Assembly (NCBI GenBank): GCA_913053915.1
Contig: CAJXGP010000018.1
Coordinates: 1 to 11,737, forward strand
From: an uncultured Ignavibacteriales bacterium
GTDB taxonomy: Bacteria; Bacteroidota; Ignavibacteria; Ignavibacteriales; Ignavibacteriaceae
DNA: 11,737 nucleotides
Direction: 5' to 3'
Shown here: positions 1 to 7,318 of the stretch, piece by piece
How positions within the stretch are numbered: position 1 is the stretch's first letter
Layout: each line of letters opens with the position of its first letter
Program-made: the position numbers and the translations under genes
The notes under the pieces: model-generated
What the model was told of the DNA's origin: nothing
What the model saw: the letters and a program-made list of their open reading frames with translations, nothing else
The model's database searches: none

Positions 1-1
1 T

Positions 2-1849
2 AGTGGTGGTGCAGGAAGTGGAAAAACATACACTCTTGTTCAGGTTATTAAGCAAGTTATTGAAGAAAATCCAACTTCCAAAATCGCATGTATGACTTAC
101 ACAAATGCAGCGGTAAAAGAAATAGAAGAAAGAGTAAATCATAAAAATTTAAATGTCTCAACTATACATGACTTTTTATGGGATAACATTAAACATTTTC
201 AAAGGGAATTAAAGTTATCTTTGATATATCTGGCGAATGATGAGGCTGTTGCACGAATAAAAATTGATGACATAAATCCTGTTCCAGCAGATTTTTTTAA
301 TACCCTTGAGAATGGTATCCAATATAAAGAATACTTGAAGATAAAAGAGGGAATAATCTCACACGATGAGCTTCTCATTCTTGCGAACCACATGTTCAAA
401 AATCATCCAAAACTTTGCGATATTTTAAAAGATAAATGCAATTTCATATTTGTTGATGAGTATCCTGATACTCAAAAAGGAGTAATTGAAATTTTGCTTT
501 TGTATCTAAAACAGAGTCAAAAAAAGAATATAGTTGGTTTCTTTGGCGATGCAATGCAATCCATTTATGATGATGGGATTGGGAATATCGACATGTATAA
601 AGGAGAAGAGGAAGGAAAAGTAAAAGAAGTAAAGAAAGAACAAAATAGGAGAAATCCAAGACTGGTTATTGAATTGGCTAATAAGCTAAGAACCGATGGA
701 TTAACCCAAAAACCTTCCGAGGATAAAAACGCTCCTAATATAACTGAATCTATCAAAGTAAAAGAAGGCAACATTAAGTTTATTTATTCTGCAGATAGTG
801 ATTTGCAAAAAGTTAAAAAATATCTATCCTGGGATTTTGGAGACTCTAAGGAAACAAAAGAATTAAACCTAACCCATAATTTAATTGCGGGGAAAGCTGG
901 CTTTAGGACCTTGATGGATATTTACGATAAGGACAAAATACTTGCCTATAAGAAAAGAATTAAACAGTATATAAAAAACAATCAGATTGAAGAAGATTTT
1001 TCAGAAAAAACTTTTGGGGAAGTGATTGAGTTTTTAAGCGATGGAAAAACAGGTAAAGAACTAAGTAAGGTTAAGCCAACTAATGGAATGCAGACCTTTA
1101 TTAACGACAACTCAAAATTGTTTAAGGAAGCCAAGAACTATAAATACTCAGATGTTTCAAAAATTTATGTCGACAAAGATCAATTGCTGGATGACAAAAA
1201 ACAGGATGAAGAAGATGAGAATAAAAAAGGCTCGAAAAGAGATGATATAGTCAAGCATCTCTTTAAAATACAAAATAATATTTCATTATATAAAAACAGA
1301 CAGTTTAATGAGTTTCTCAAAGTTACAGATTTTAATGTAAACAGCATTCATCAAAAACGAAAATTAAAAGAAAACATTGAAAGTTTAGTTAATGTTGGAG
1401 ATAAAACAATTGAAGAAGTGGTCAAAGAAGCTGATGAGAAAGGCATATGCAAAATCGATGACAAGCTGAACCACTTTCAAAAAGAAAAGGAGTATGTTTA
1501 CAATAGGGTTAAATCAGTAAAGTTTGAAGAATTTCAGAAATTGTATGACTATCTGGAAGGACGAACTCCTTTTTCAACTCAACATAAAATAAAAGGTAAA
1601 GAATTTAATAATGTTTTAGTAGTTCTTGATAATGCCAATTGGAGAAACTATGATTTTGAAAATTTATTTTTAGGGTCTGGGACAGATAGTGTATTAGAAA
1701 GATCTCAGAAAATATTTTATGTATGTTGCACTCGAACCAAAGAAAACTTGGCAGTATATTTCAACAAACCAGGCGAGCGAGTTATTAACAAGGCAAAAGA
1801 ATGGTTTGGTGAAAGTAATGTAATTAACTTGGATAAGGTCTTCGTATGA
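2..1849 (+). CDS. UvrD/Rep-family (superfamily 1) DNA helicase, 5'-truncated by the window edge; possibly GajB-like
   Basis: This is a superfamily 1 ATP-dependent DNA helicase whose start lies outside the window. The frame is open from base 2 (615 visible residues), and the first visible residues are already the Walker A motif GGAGSGKT, so the ATG at 92 is not the true start. Counting from that ATG, motif Ia is MTYTNAAVKEIEER (1-14), motif II is FVDEYPDTQ (D122, E123), motif III is GFFGDAMQSIYDD, motif V is TQHKIKGKEFNNVLVVLD and motif VI is YVCCTRTKENLAVYF (about 543). Motif II has proline where the family usually has glutamine (DEYQDT). A long, charged, Lys/Glu-rich insertion separates motifs III and V. 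The stop overlaps the next ATG by 4 nt. Helicases of this size and the LTHNLIAGKAGF segment recall the GajB partner of OLD-type nucleases (Gabija), but any upstream partner is out of view, so that subtype is only a guess. Composition is more AT-rich than in the genes that follow. Confidence 0.88.
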   Translation, partial: SGGAGSGKTYTLVQVIKQVIEENPTSKIACMTYTNAAVKEIEERVNHKNLNVSTIHDFLWDNIKHFQRELKLSLIYLANDEAVARIKIDDINPVPADFFNTLENGIQYKEYLKIKEGIISHDELLILANHMFKNHPKLCDILKDKCNFIFVDEYPDTQKGVIEILLLYLKQSQKKNIVGFFGDAMQSIYDDGIGNIDMYKGEEEGKVKEVKKEQNRRNPRLVIELANKLRTDGLTQKPSEDKNAPNITESIKVKEGNIKFIYSADSDLQKVKKYLSWDFGDSKETKELNLTHNLIAGKAGFRTLMDIYDKDKILAYKKRIKQYIKNNQIEEDFSEKTFGEVIEFLSDGKTGKELSKVKPTNGMQTFINDNSKLFKEAKNYKYSDVSKIYVDKDQLLDDKKQDEEDENKKGSKRDDIVKHLFKIQNNISLYKNRQFNEFLKVTDFNVNSIHQKRKLKENIESLVNVGDKTIEEVVKEADEKGICKIDDKLNHFQKEKEYVYNRVKSVKFEEFQKLYDYLEGRTPFSTQHKIKGKEFNNVLVVLDNANWRNYDFENLFLGSGTDSVLERSQKIFYVCCTRTKENLAVYFNKPGERVINKAKEWFGESNVINLDKVFV

Positions 1850-2106
1850 CCAATCCTAACTCCCAAATCCTAATCTACCAATCCCCCACCGGAAACATCA
1901 AAATAGACGTTCGTCTTGAAAATGAAACCGTCTGGCTAACCCAAAAACTGACCTGCTTGCGCCAAACGGGCTGGCAAAATATCACCATGCACCTGAAAAA
2001 CATCTATGAAGAGGGTGAATTATACGAAAAAGCAACTTGTAAGGATTACTTACAAGTTCAAACAGACGGCAATATAGAGGTAAGCCGGAAACAGAGAGTA
2101 TTATGA
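1846..2106 (+). pseudogene. Truncated RhuM-family copy (N-terminal remnant)
   Basis: The 86-codon ORF is a RhuM-family N terminus. It contains ILIYQSPTGNIKIDVRLENE, then TVWLTQK, then QNITMHLKNIYEEGELYE, closely parallel to residues 17-75 of the complete RhuM that follows. It stops at SRKQRVL, where family members run on into YYNLDxIISVGYRI, so about three quarters of the protein is missing. Between TVWLTQK and QNITMHL the expected QMTELFxxT-type segment is replaced by LTCLRQTGW. Against the neighbouring rhuM this stretch is 3 nt shorter and looks locally out of frame, as if compensating indels occurred. It begins with ATGA overlapping the helicase stop and ends with TGA inside the ATGA start of the next rhuM, so it remains within the coupled translation chain. 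It is most likely a decayed tandem duplicate. A short functional N-domain protein is the alternative. Confidence 0.75.
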
Positions 2107-3152
2107 AAAAAGACAAGAAGAAAAACAAACTCACCACCAAAGACCAATTAACAGAGTTCCTGCTATACACCGCCCCCAGCGGAGAGATAAAAGTAGAAGT
2201 CTTTCTTCAAGATGAAACCGTCTGGCTTACACAAAAAGCAATGACCGAGCTTTTTAAGACCACTAAACAAAATATCAGCCTACACTTAAAAAATATTTTT
2301 GAGGAAGAAGAATTGAAAGAGACTTCAGTTGTCAAGGATTTCTTGACAACTGCTTCTGACGGTAAAAAATATCAAACTAAATATTATAATCTGGACGCGA
2401 TTATCTCTGTCGGATACCGTATAAAGTCGCAGGTAGCCACTCAATTTAGAATATGGGCAACTAAAACGCTCAAAGAATATATTGTCAAAGGATTTGCCCT
2501 GAACGACGAGCGGTTCAAAACCGGCAATTCCATGAATTATTTCAATGAGTTACAAGAGCGCATCCGGGAAATTCGCCTTTCCGAGCGTTTTTTTTACCAG
2601 AAGATAAAAGACATATACGCAACCAGTATCGACTATGATCCCAAAGATGAGATGACCATAGAATTTTTCAAGATTATACAAAACAAACTGCTTTGGGCTA
2701 TAAGCAAGCAGACCGCCGCAGAACTTGTTTACCGCAGGGCAGATGCTTCTTTACCCCTTTTGGGAATGCAATCATACGATAAAAAAAGCAATATAAGCAT
2801 CAAAAAAAGCGATGTCGGTATTGCCAAAAACTATCTGAGTGAAGAAGAGATTAAACTGCTGGGGTTATTGGTAGAACAATACCTCGCCTTTGCCGAAACC
2901 ATGGCGCAACAGCACATGCCCATGTATATGAAAGACTGGATTGTCCGCCTGGATAATATTCTACAGATGAATGGTAGAGAATTGCTGACTCATGCCGGAA
3001 AAATAAGCCATCAAATGGCTTTAGAAAAATCGAATCAGGAATTAGAGAAATATAAAGAAGAGCAAAAAAAAATATCCCTTGAAAGCAGCTTAAAAGAGTT
3101 GGAAAATGATATAAAAGAGATAGAAAACAAGGCTGAAAAAGATAAATCATGA
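2103..3152 (+). CDS. rhuM: RhuM family protein (complete)
   Basis: This 349-residue protein has the usual RhuM-family length and layout. After a Lys-rich leader it carries the hallmark EFLLYTAPSGEIKVEVFLQD (about 18-37), then ETVWLTQKAMTELFKTTKQN, NISLHLKNIFEEEEL, TKYYNLDAIISVGYRIKSQ and TQFRIWATKTLKEYIVKGF. These are the conserved N-terminal blocks, with a helix-turn-helix-like TELFKTTKQNISLHLKNI segment. The C-terminal half is helical and residues 303-349 are strongly charged and probably coiled-coil. The family is named after rhuM of a Salmonella pathogenicity island. Its biochemical role is not established, but members often sit between type I restriction genes, as here directly upstream of hsdR. 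The start is fixed by the ATGA overlap with the truncated copy, and the stop overlaps the hsdR start by 4 nt. Only a weak GAGAG precedes the ATG, so coupling is likely. The call is firm for family and uncertain for function. Confidence 0.9.
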   Translation: MKKDKKKNKLTTKDQLTEFLLYTAPSGEIKVEVFLQDETVWLTQKAMTELFKTTKQNISLHLKNIFEEEELKETSVVKDFLTTASDGKKYQTKYYNLDAIISVGYRIKSQVATQFRIWATKTLKEYIVKGFALNDERFKTGNSMNYFNELQERIREIRLSERFFYQKIKDIYATSIDYDPKDEMTIEFFKIIQNKLLWAISKQTAAELVYRRADASLPLLGMQSYDKKSNISIKKSDVGIAKNYLSEEEIKLLGLLVEQYLAFAETMAQQHMPMYMKDWIVRLDNILQMNGRELLTHAGKISHQMALEKSNQELEKYKEEQKKISLESSLKELENDIKEIENKAEKDKS

Positions 3153-3700
3153 AATTCACAGAAGAAAAGCTGGAAAAGGCAGTCATAGAACTCTTTGAAG
3201 TAGAGGGTTACAAACATCTTACCGGTGAGCAAATCCACAAGGAGATGTCTGACGTTCTGCTTCGGGATGACTTAAAACAGTATCTGCTGAACAGGTATTC
3301 TGATGAAGATATTACGCTTAACGAAATAGACGCTATTATTCGTAAACTGGAGATGTATCCTTCTTCCGCTCTGTATGAAAGTAACAAGGCTATTATAAAG
3401 ATGGTTGCCGACGGGTTCCTTCTCAAACGGGAAGACCGGAGCAGAAAAGACCTCTATATTCAATTGATTGATTATGGGAATTTATCCGCGTTTCGGGTTC
3501 CTCATCCTGATGAGGTGCCGACAATTATAGCAGAAGACCCGGATCCTTATGAATCAGGCGAAAATATCTTTAAGATTGTCAATCAGCTTGAAATACAGGG
3601 GTACGAAAAGAGAATCCCCGACGCCATTATCTATATCAACGGCATTCCCCTTGTGGTGGTTGAGTTCAAAAGCGCCATTAAGGAAAATACGACCATTTAA
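3149..3700 (+). CDS. hsdR: Type I restriction endonuclease subunit R, N-terminal nuclease part (ends at an in-frame TAA)
   Basis: These 183 codons form the N-terminal region and endonuclease domain of HsdR, the subunit that cleaves DNA after the type I complex translocates it. The catalytic PD-(D/E)xK signature is visible as PDAIIY (D158) followed by VVVEFKSA (E172, K174). The 14-residue D-to-E spacing matches that of characterised HsdR proteins. Family members continue past EFKSAIKENTTI into xNAYDQITVRYRRDIPEL. Here a TAA at 3698-3700 replaces one codon, and NAYDQ then follows in the same frame. The gene is therefore interrupted by a nonsense codon, not by a frameshift. The start overlaps the rhuM stop (ATGA). 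Alone, this fragment has nuclease residues but no motor. A sequencing error or a tolerated readthrough codon is possible. Confidence 0.88.
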   Translation: MKFTEEKLEKAVIELFEVEGYKHLTGEQIHKEMSDVLLRDDLKQYLLNRYSDEDITLNEIDAIIRKLEMYPSSALYESNKAIIKMVADGFLLKREDRSRKDLYIQLIDYGNLSAFRVPHPDEVPTIIAEDPDPYESGENIFKIVNQLEIQGYEKRIPDAIIYINGIPLVVVEFKSAIKENTTI

Positions 3701-3721
3701 AATGCTTATGACCAGATAACG

Positions 3722-6370
3722 GTGCGATACCGCCGTGACATCCCCGAACTTCTTAAATACAACGCTTTTTGTGTGATCAGCGATGGTGTAAACAATAAAG
3801 CCGGTTCCCTGTTTGCTCCTTATAATTTTTATTATGCCTGGCGCAAAACCGACGGCAATGAAATTAAGGAGGTCAATGGAATAGACTCCCTATATACAAT
3901 GATAACGGGGCTGTTTAACAAAGAACGGCTCGTGGATATTGTTCGCAACTTTGTCTATTTCCCCGATACTTCAAAAGAAGATGTGAAAATTGTCTGCCGT
4001 TATCCCCAGTACTACGCAGCCCGTAAGCTCTTTGATTCCATAAAGGAGAATATGAAGCCTGAGGGAAGCGGAAAAGGGGGCACATACTTTGGGGCAACCG
4101 GGAGCGGGAAAAGTTACACAATGCTTTATCTAACCCGCCTGTTAATGAAAAGCACCTACTTTTCAAGTCCGACCATTGTACTTATTACAGACCGTACCGA
4201 TTTGGATGACCAACTTTCCGGGCAATTTACCAATGCCAAGAAGTTTATTGGTGATGATACAGTAGAAAGTGTGGAAAGCCGTGAAGATTTAAGAAAGAAA
4301 CTGCAAGACAGAAACAGCGGAGGGGTTTTTCTGACCACTATTCATAAATTTACAGAGGATTTAAAACTTCTGACAGACAGAACAAATGTAATCTGTATTT
4401 CCGATGAGGCCCACCGCACACAGGTTAATCTCGACCAGAAAATTCGAGTTACTTCAAAAGGCGTCAAAAAGACATTCGGCTTTGCTAAATATTTGCGCGA
4501 CTCTCTTCCCAATGCGACCTATGTCGGTTTTACTGGTACTCCGATAGACGCCACCCTTGATGTGTTCGGTAAGGTTGTTGACGCCTATACCATGAAAGAA
4601 TCAGTACAGGATAATATTACAGTAAGAATTGTATATGAAGGCAGAGCTGCCAAGGTACTGCTTGAAGAGAAAAAACTTGCTGAGATTGAAGAGTATTATA
4701 AACAATGCGCTGAAGAGGGTACAAATGATTATCAGATTGAAGAAAGTAAAAAGGCCGTCACCAATATGGAGGTTATTCTCGGCGACCCCGACCGACTTGA
4801 AACCTTAGCAAAAGATTTTGTTACACATTATGATGAAAGACTGAAAGAAGGGGCAAGCGTACTCGGAAAGGTGATGTTTGTTTCATCAAGCAGACAAATT
4901 GCCTATGATTTGTATAAACAGATTATTTCCTTAAAGCCCGAATGGGCGGAAGTCAAAGAATGTGATGACGGCGTAACCCTCACTGAAAAAGAGAGAAAAG
5001 AGATAAAGCCAATAGAGAAAATTAAAATGGTAATGACCCGTGGCAAAGACGACCCCAAAGAGTTATGGGACTTACTCGGTACAAAAGATTACCGCAAAGA
5101 ACTTGACCGTCAATTCAAAAGCGCAAAATCAAACTTCAAAATTGCAATTATTGTTGATATGTGGCTCACAGGCTTTGATGTCCCCTTTCTTGATACCATC
5201 TATATTGACAAACCAATTCAGCAACATTCACTTATTCAGACTATCTCCCGGGTAAATCGTGTATACGAAGGCAAGGAAGCCGGGCTGGTTGTTGATTATA
5301 TCGGCATTAAGAGCAATATGAATGTCGCCTTAAAGAAATATTCCAAGGTTGAAGCAGACGATTTTGAGGATATTTCACAAGCTGTTGTTATTGTTAAGGA
5401 TCAGTTGGATTTGTTGTTAAGGCTTTTTCATAAATTTGACACCGATGGTTATTTCAAAGGGACGCCTCTAACCCAGTTGGAATGTTTGAACAAAGCCGCT
5501 GAATTTGTTTTACGCACCGAAGAGATTGAAAATCGATTTATAACAATGGCTAAAAAACTCCGTTCCGCATATAAAATATGTGTTTCAAGCGATGAGCTAT
5601 CTCAAAAAGAACGCGATTATATCCATTTTTATTCGGCCATAGCAGCAATAGTCCACAAACTCACCAAAGGCAATGCACCCGATGCCGCCCAAATGAATGA
5701 ACGGGTTCGGGAGATGATAAAAGAAGCTCTTTTGAGTGATGGCGTTGAAGAAGTGTTTAAACTTGGAGAAGATGAAGCAGACAAAGACATCGATATTTTC
5801 AGTGATGAGTATATGGCAAAGGTTGACAAGATTAAACTACCTAACACAAAAATCAAACTGCTTCAACAGCTTCTGAAAAAGGCAATTGATGAATTTAAGA
5901 AGATAAACAAAATTAAGGGAACTGATTTTACAAAGAAATTCAAGAAGTTATTGGAAAAATATAACGAACGCAAGGAAGATCTTGCTTTTGCCAATGATGT
6001 TCTTGATGACATAGCCGGTCAATTCGCAGACCTTTTTAAAGACCTTCAAAAAGAGAAGAATTCCTTTGAAGAAATGGGAATTGATTTTGAAGAAAAAGCC
6101 TTCTATGACATCTTAAAAGCAGTTGCAGAAAAACATGATTTTGAATATCCGCACGAAAAACTGATTACATTATCACAGGCAGTGAAGAAAGTTGTAGATG
6201 ATAAAGCAAAGTATACCGACTGGTCGCAACGAGATGATATAAAGGCCGAATTAAAGGTTGGTTTAATCCTCGTCCTTGCAGAACACGGCTATCCGCCGGT
6301 ACCTAAAGATGAAGTCTTTAAAGAAATATTTGAACAGGCAGAGAATTTTAAGAAATATAGGGATGAATAA
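3722..6370 (+). CDS. hsdR: Type I restriction endonuclease subunit R, motor and C-terminal part
   Basis: This is the continuation of HsdR in the same frame as the preceding nuclease part. It encodes the superfamily 2 translocase and the helical C-terminal domain that docks on the methyltransferase. Residues counted from GTG 3722 include the motor entry region NAFCVISDGVNNKAGS, Walker A GATGSGKS (124-131), LITDRTDLDDQL, LTTIHKFTE, the DEAH box (228-231), VGFTGTPID, VMFVSSSRQIAYDLY, TGFDVPFLDTIYIDK and motif VI QTISRVNR (about 506). The remaining 370 residues are charged and helical, as in other HsdR C termini. GTG 3722 is only the first in-frame start after the TAA. No Shine-Dalgarno sequence precedes it, and homology begins upstream of it (NAYDQIT), so it is not the natural start. 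Whether this part is translated by reinitiation is unknown. All motor motifs look intact, which argues for a recent lesion or a sequence error. Confidence 0.88.
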   Translation: MRYRRDIPELLKYNAFCVISDGVNNKAGSLFAPYNFYYAWRKTDGNEIKEVNGIDSLYTMITGLFNKERLVDIVRNFVYFPDTSKEDVKIVCRYPQYYAARKLFDSIKENMKPEGSGKGGTYFGATGSGKSYTMLYLTRLLMKSTYFSSPTIVLITDRTDLDDQLSGQFTNAKKFIGDDTVESVESREDLRKKLQDRNSGGVFLTTIHKFTEDLKLLTDRTNVICISDEAHRTQVNLDQKIRVTSKGVKKTFGFAKYLRDSLPNATYVGFTGTPIDATLDVFGKVVDAYTMKESVQDNITVRIVYEGRAAKVLLEEKKLAEIEEYYKQCAEEGTNDYQIEESKKAVTNMEVILGDPDRLETLAKDFVTHYDERLKEGASVLGKVMFVSSSRQIAYDLYKQIISLKPEWAEVKECDDGVTLTEKERKEIKPIEKIKMVMTRGKDDPKELWDLLGTKDYRKELDRQFKSAKSNFKIAIIVDMWLTGFDVPFLDTIYIDKPIQQHSLIQTISRVNRVYEGKEAGLVVDYIGIKSNMNVALKKYSKVEADDFEDISQAVVIVKDQLDLLLRLFHKFDTDGYFKGTPLTQLECLNKAAEFVLRTEEIENRFITMAKKLRSAYKICVSSDELSQKERDYIHFYSAIAAIVHKLTKGNAPDAAQMNERVREMIKEALLSDGVEEVFKLGEDEADKDIDIFSDEYMAKVDKIKLPNTKIKLLQQLLKKAIDEFKKINKIKGTDFTKKFKKLLEKYNERKEDLAFANDVLDDIAGQFADLFKDLQKEKNSFEEMGIDFEEKAFYDILKAVAEKHDFEYPHEKLITLSQAVKKVVDDKAKYTDWSQRDDIKAELKVGLILVLAEHGYPPVPKDEVFKEIFEQAENFKKYRDE

Positions 6371-6386
6371 AGAGCAGAGAGACAGA

Positions 6387-6458
6387 GGGGTCAGTGCTAC
6401 ACATTATATGAATTTACAAAATTTACGACTCGAATGTCAAATGTGTAGACCTGACTCC
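6387..6458. repeat. 72-nt REP-like inverted-repeat element, copy 1
   Basis: The left arm GGGGTCAGTGCTACACATT (6387-6405) and right arm AATGTGTAGACCTGACTCC (6440-6458) are inverted copies matching at 16 of 19 positions, with a 34-nt loop. The right end, from GTCAA at 6436, matches 21 of 23 bases of another copy at 9058-9080. The arm resembles short palindromes that accompany REP-associated Y1 transposases, from memory. No transposase is present. It lies 16 nt after the hsdR stop and could fold as a transcript-end hairpin. Confidence 0.65.
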
Positions 6459-6594
6459 TGCGATTTCTCACGTAATTGATTATTTTATAAAAAAACAGTT
6501 TATCATTTTCGTATCTATGCTGTAATATCAGGCAATATGTAATCCGCATAATATTGAATAATCGTCGGTAAAAACTGCATCTTAATCACCCTCA

Positions 6595-6617
6595 CCCTCC
6601 CCCGTCAAGGGGGAGGG
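6595..6617. repeat. Perfect 9-bp GC-rich hairpin (CCCTCCCCC)
   Basis: CCCTCCCCC, loop GTCAA, GGGGGAGGG form a perfect inverted repeat preceded by CCCTCA. Very similar CCCTCACCCTCCCCC palindromes are common dispersed intergenic repeats in many bacteria. It is followed by AAATATTTAT rather than a clean T-run, so an intrinsic terminator for hsdR is possible but weak. Confidence 0.55.
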
Positions 6618-6805
6618 AAATATTTATCGGGATTCAGAGGTTATATTTACAAATTCACAACAGGACAGGCTGAACGGCTGCCTGACCCTTACATTTTCTT
6701 TTTTCCGGTTAGCCTTCCCTTGAAATGGGTGGCCGCTTTGCATTGGAATCAATGGCCGGGTTGCCTCGGAATATGCACCCCTTAAAGTTCGTCCCGTAAC
6801 GTTTT

Positions 6806-6866
6806 AACAACCCGACACAGTTGGACGTCTTTGGTGACGTCCCCAAAATTCGTCCACAAAGTTGTT
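6806..6866. repeat. Nested inverted repeat downstream of the DUF488 operon
   Basis: An inner perfect stem GGACGTC (6823-6829) and GACGTCC (6836-6842) with a 6-nt loop lies inside outer arms AACAAC (6806-6811) and GTTGTT (6861-6866). It begins 8 nt beyond the stop of the last DUF488 gene, so it may help end that transcript. It has no T-run. The AACAAC/GTTGTT ends recall attC core sites, but the flanking bases do not fit the RYYYAAC/GTTRRRY consensus. Confidence 0.45.
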
Positions 6867-6874
6867 CCAACATA

Positions 6875-7318
6875 CTATCGACTATGTGATAAGTGTATAA
6901 TTTCTATATCTGTTCTATTTTGAGCAAGATATTCCGCTAATAGTCGTCTATGGCATTGATTCGCTGTTGGTTCTGAGCACAATAGAACGGAATCATTAAA
7001 GATATTCCAATCTATTTTTTCAATTATATTTCTTTGGTTAAGAATTTTACGATACTGAATCTCGTACTCCTGCCAAGAAATTGACTTGTTTTTATACCCA
7101 TTCAACAATTCCTTTGACGGGGCAAAATCAGGTCGATACAAATATTCAATATCATGAATCCTCAGAAAATATGGTAGATGTTTTACATTAGCAAATCCGG
7201 CCAATTGAGATTTATTATTCAGCCTAATATCGATCAATCGGATAACATTGTTAGATTTCAGAATTTTAAAAAATTCTTCTGCACTTTTTTGAGAGAACCC
7301 GATTGTATATAATGTCAT
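6875..7318 (-). CDS. DUF488 family protein B (147 aa)
   Basis: This is the shorter of two DUF488 proteins in the operon. The family is a Rossmannoid fold related to the rhodanese/phosphatase superfamily. Visible motifs are YTIGFSQKSAEEFFKIL (4-20), LIDIRLNNKSQLAGFA (28-43) and the cysteine loop LLCSEPTANQCHRR (C114, E116, C122, H123, R124). The RLNNKSQLAGF variant marks it as a different subclade from its upstream neighbour, which has DVRSVPYSR. Both Cys motifs are kept, so it is probably catalytically competent, although the reaction is not established. The ATG overlaps the stop of DUF488 A by 4 nt (ATGA), implying coupled translation and perhaps a shared complex. Related proteins have been predicted to act on nucleotides, sugars or nucleic acid ends in conflict systems. 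That role is inference here. Confidence 0.9.
   Translation of the reverse strand: MTLYTIGFSQKSAEEFFKILKSNNVIRLIDIRLNNKSQLAGFANVKHLPYFLRIHDIEYLYRPDFAPSKELLNGYKNKSISWQEYEIQYRKILNQRNIIEKIDWNIFNDSVLLCSEPTANQCHRRLLAEYLAQNRTDIEIIHLSHSR

Larger units (their letters stand above)
3149..6370 (+). pseudogene. hsdR: Whole hsdR reading frame interrupted by a single TAA (3698-3700)
   Basis: Joined through the stop, the frame has 1073 sense-or-stop codons before its terminal stop, a normal HsdR length, with nuclease, motor and C-terminal domains in the correct order. No second lesion is visible. The missing hsdM and hsdS would be expected outside the window, probably upstream of the helicase. As written, the system would lack a full restriction subunit while methylation could persist. 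Confidence 0.75.
6371..6874. other. Gene-free convergent intergenic region carrying repeats
   Basis: These 504 bases separate the converging hsdR and DUF488 genes. I see no supported gene: the short ORFs have no start signal, family motif or context. The stretch holds a REP-like inverted-repeat element, a 9-bp hairpin and a nested inverted repeat, listed separately. Bases 6707-6780 also contain two loosely similar blocks (CCGGTTAGCCT and CCGGGTTGCCT) about 50 nt apart. The region is more GC-rich than the DUF488 genes beside it and looks like accumulated repeat remnants. Confidence 0.6.

Noticed and set aside
3722..3760. GTG 3722 as an authentic start of a separate helicase gene
   Set aside because: HsdR homology continues upstream of it in the same frame and no Shine-Dalgarno sequence precedes it. 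It is only the first start after the nonsense codon.
6276..6479. 67-codon plus-strand ORF overlapping the end of hsdR
   Set aside because: It is mostly a shadow of the hsdR 3' end and runs into the REP-like element, with no RBS or recognisable motif.
6666..6684. CAGGC/GCCTG inverted repeat followed by CTGACCCTTACATTTT
   Set aside because: It has only a 5-bp stem and partial likeness to the REP-like arm (CCTGACCC), too weak to call a third copy.
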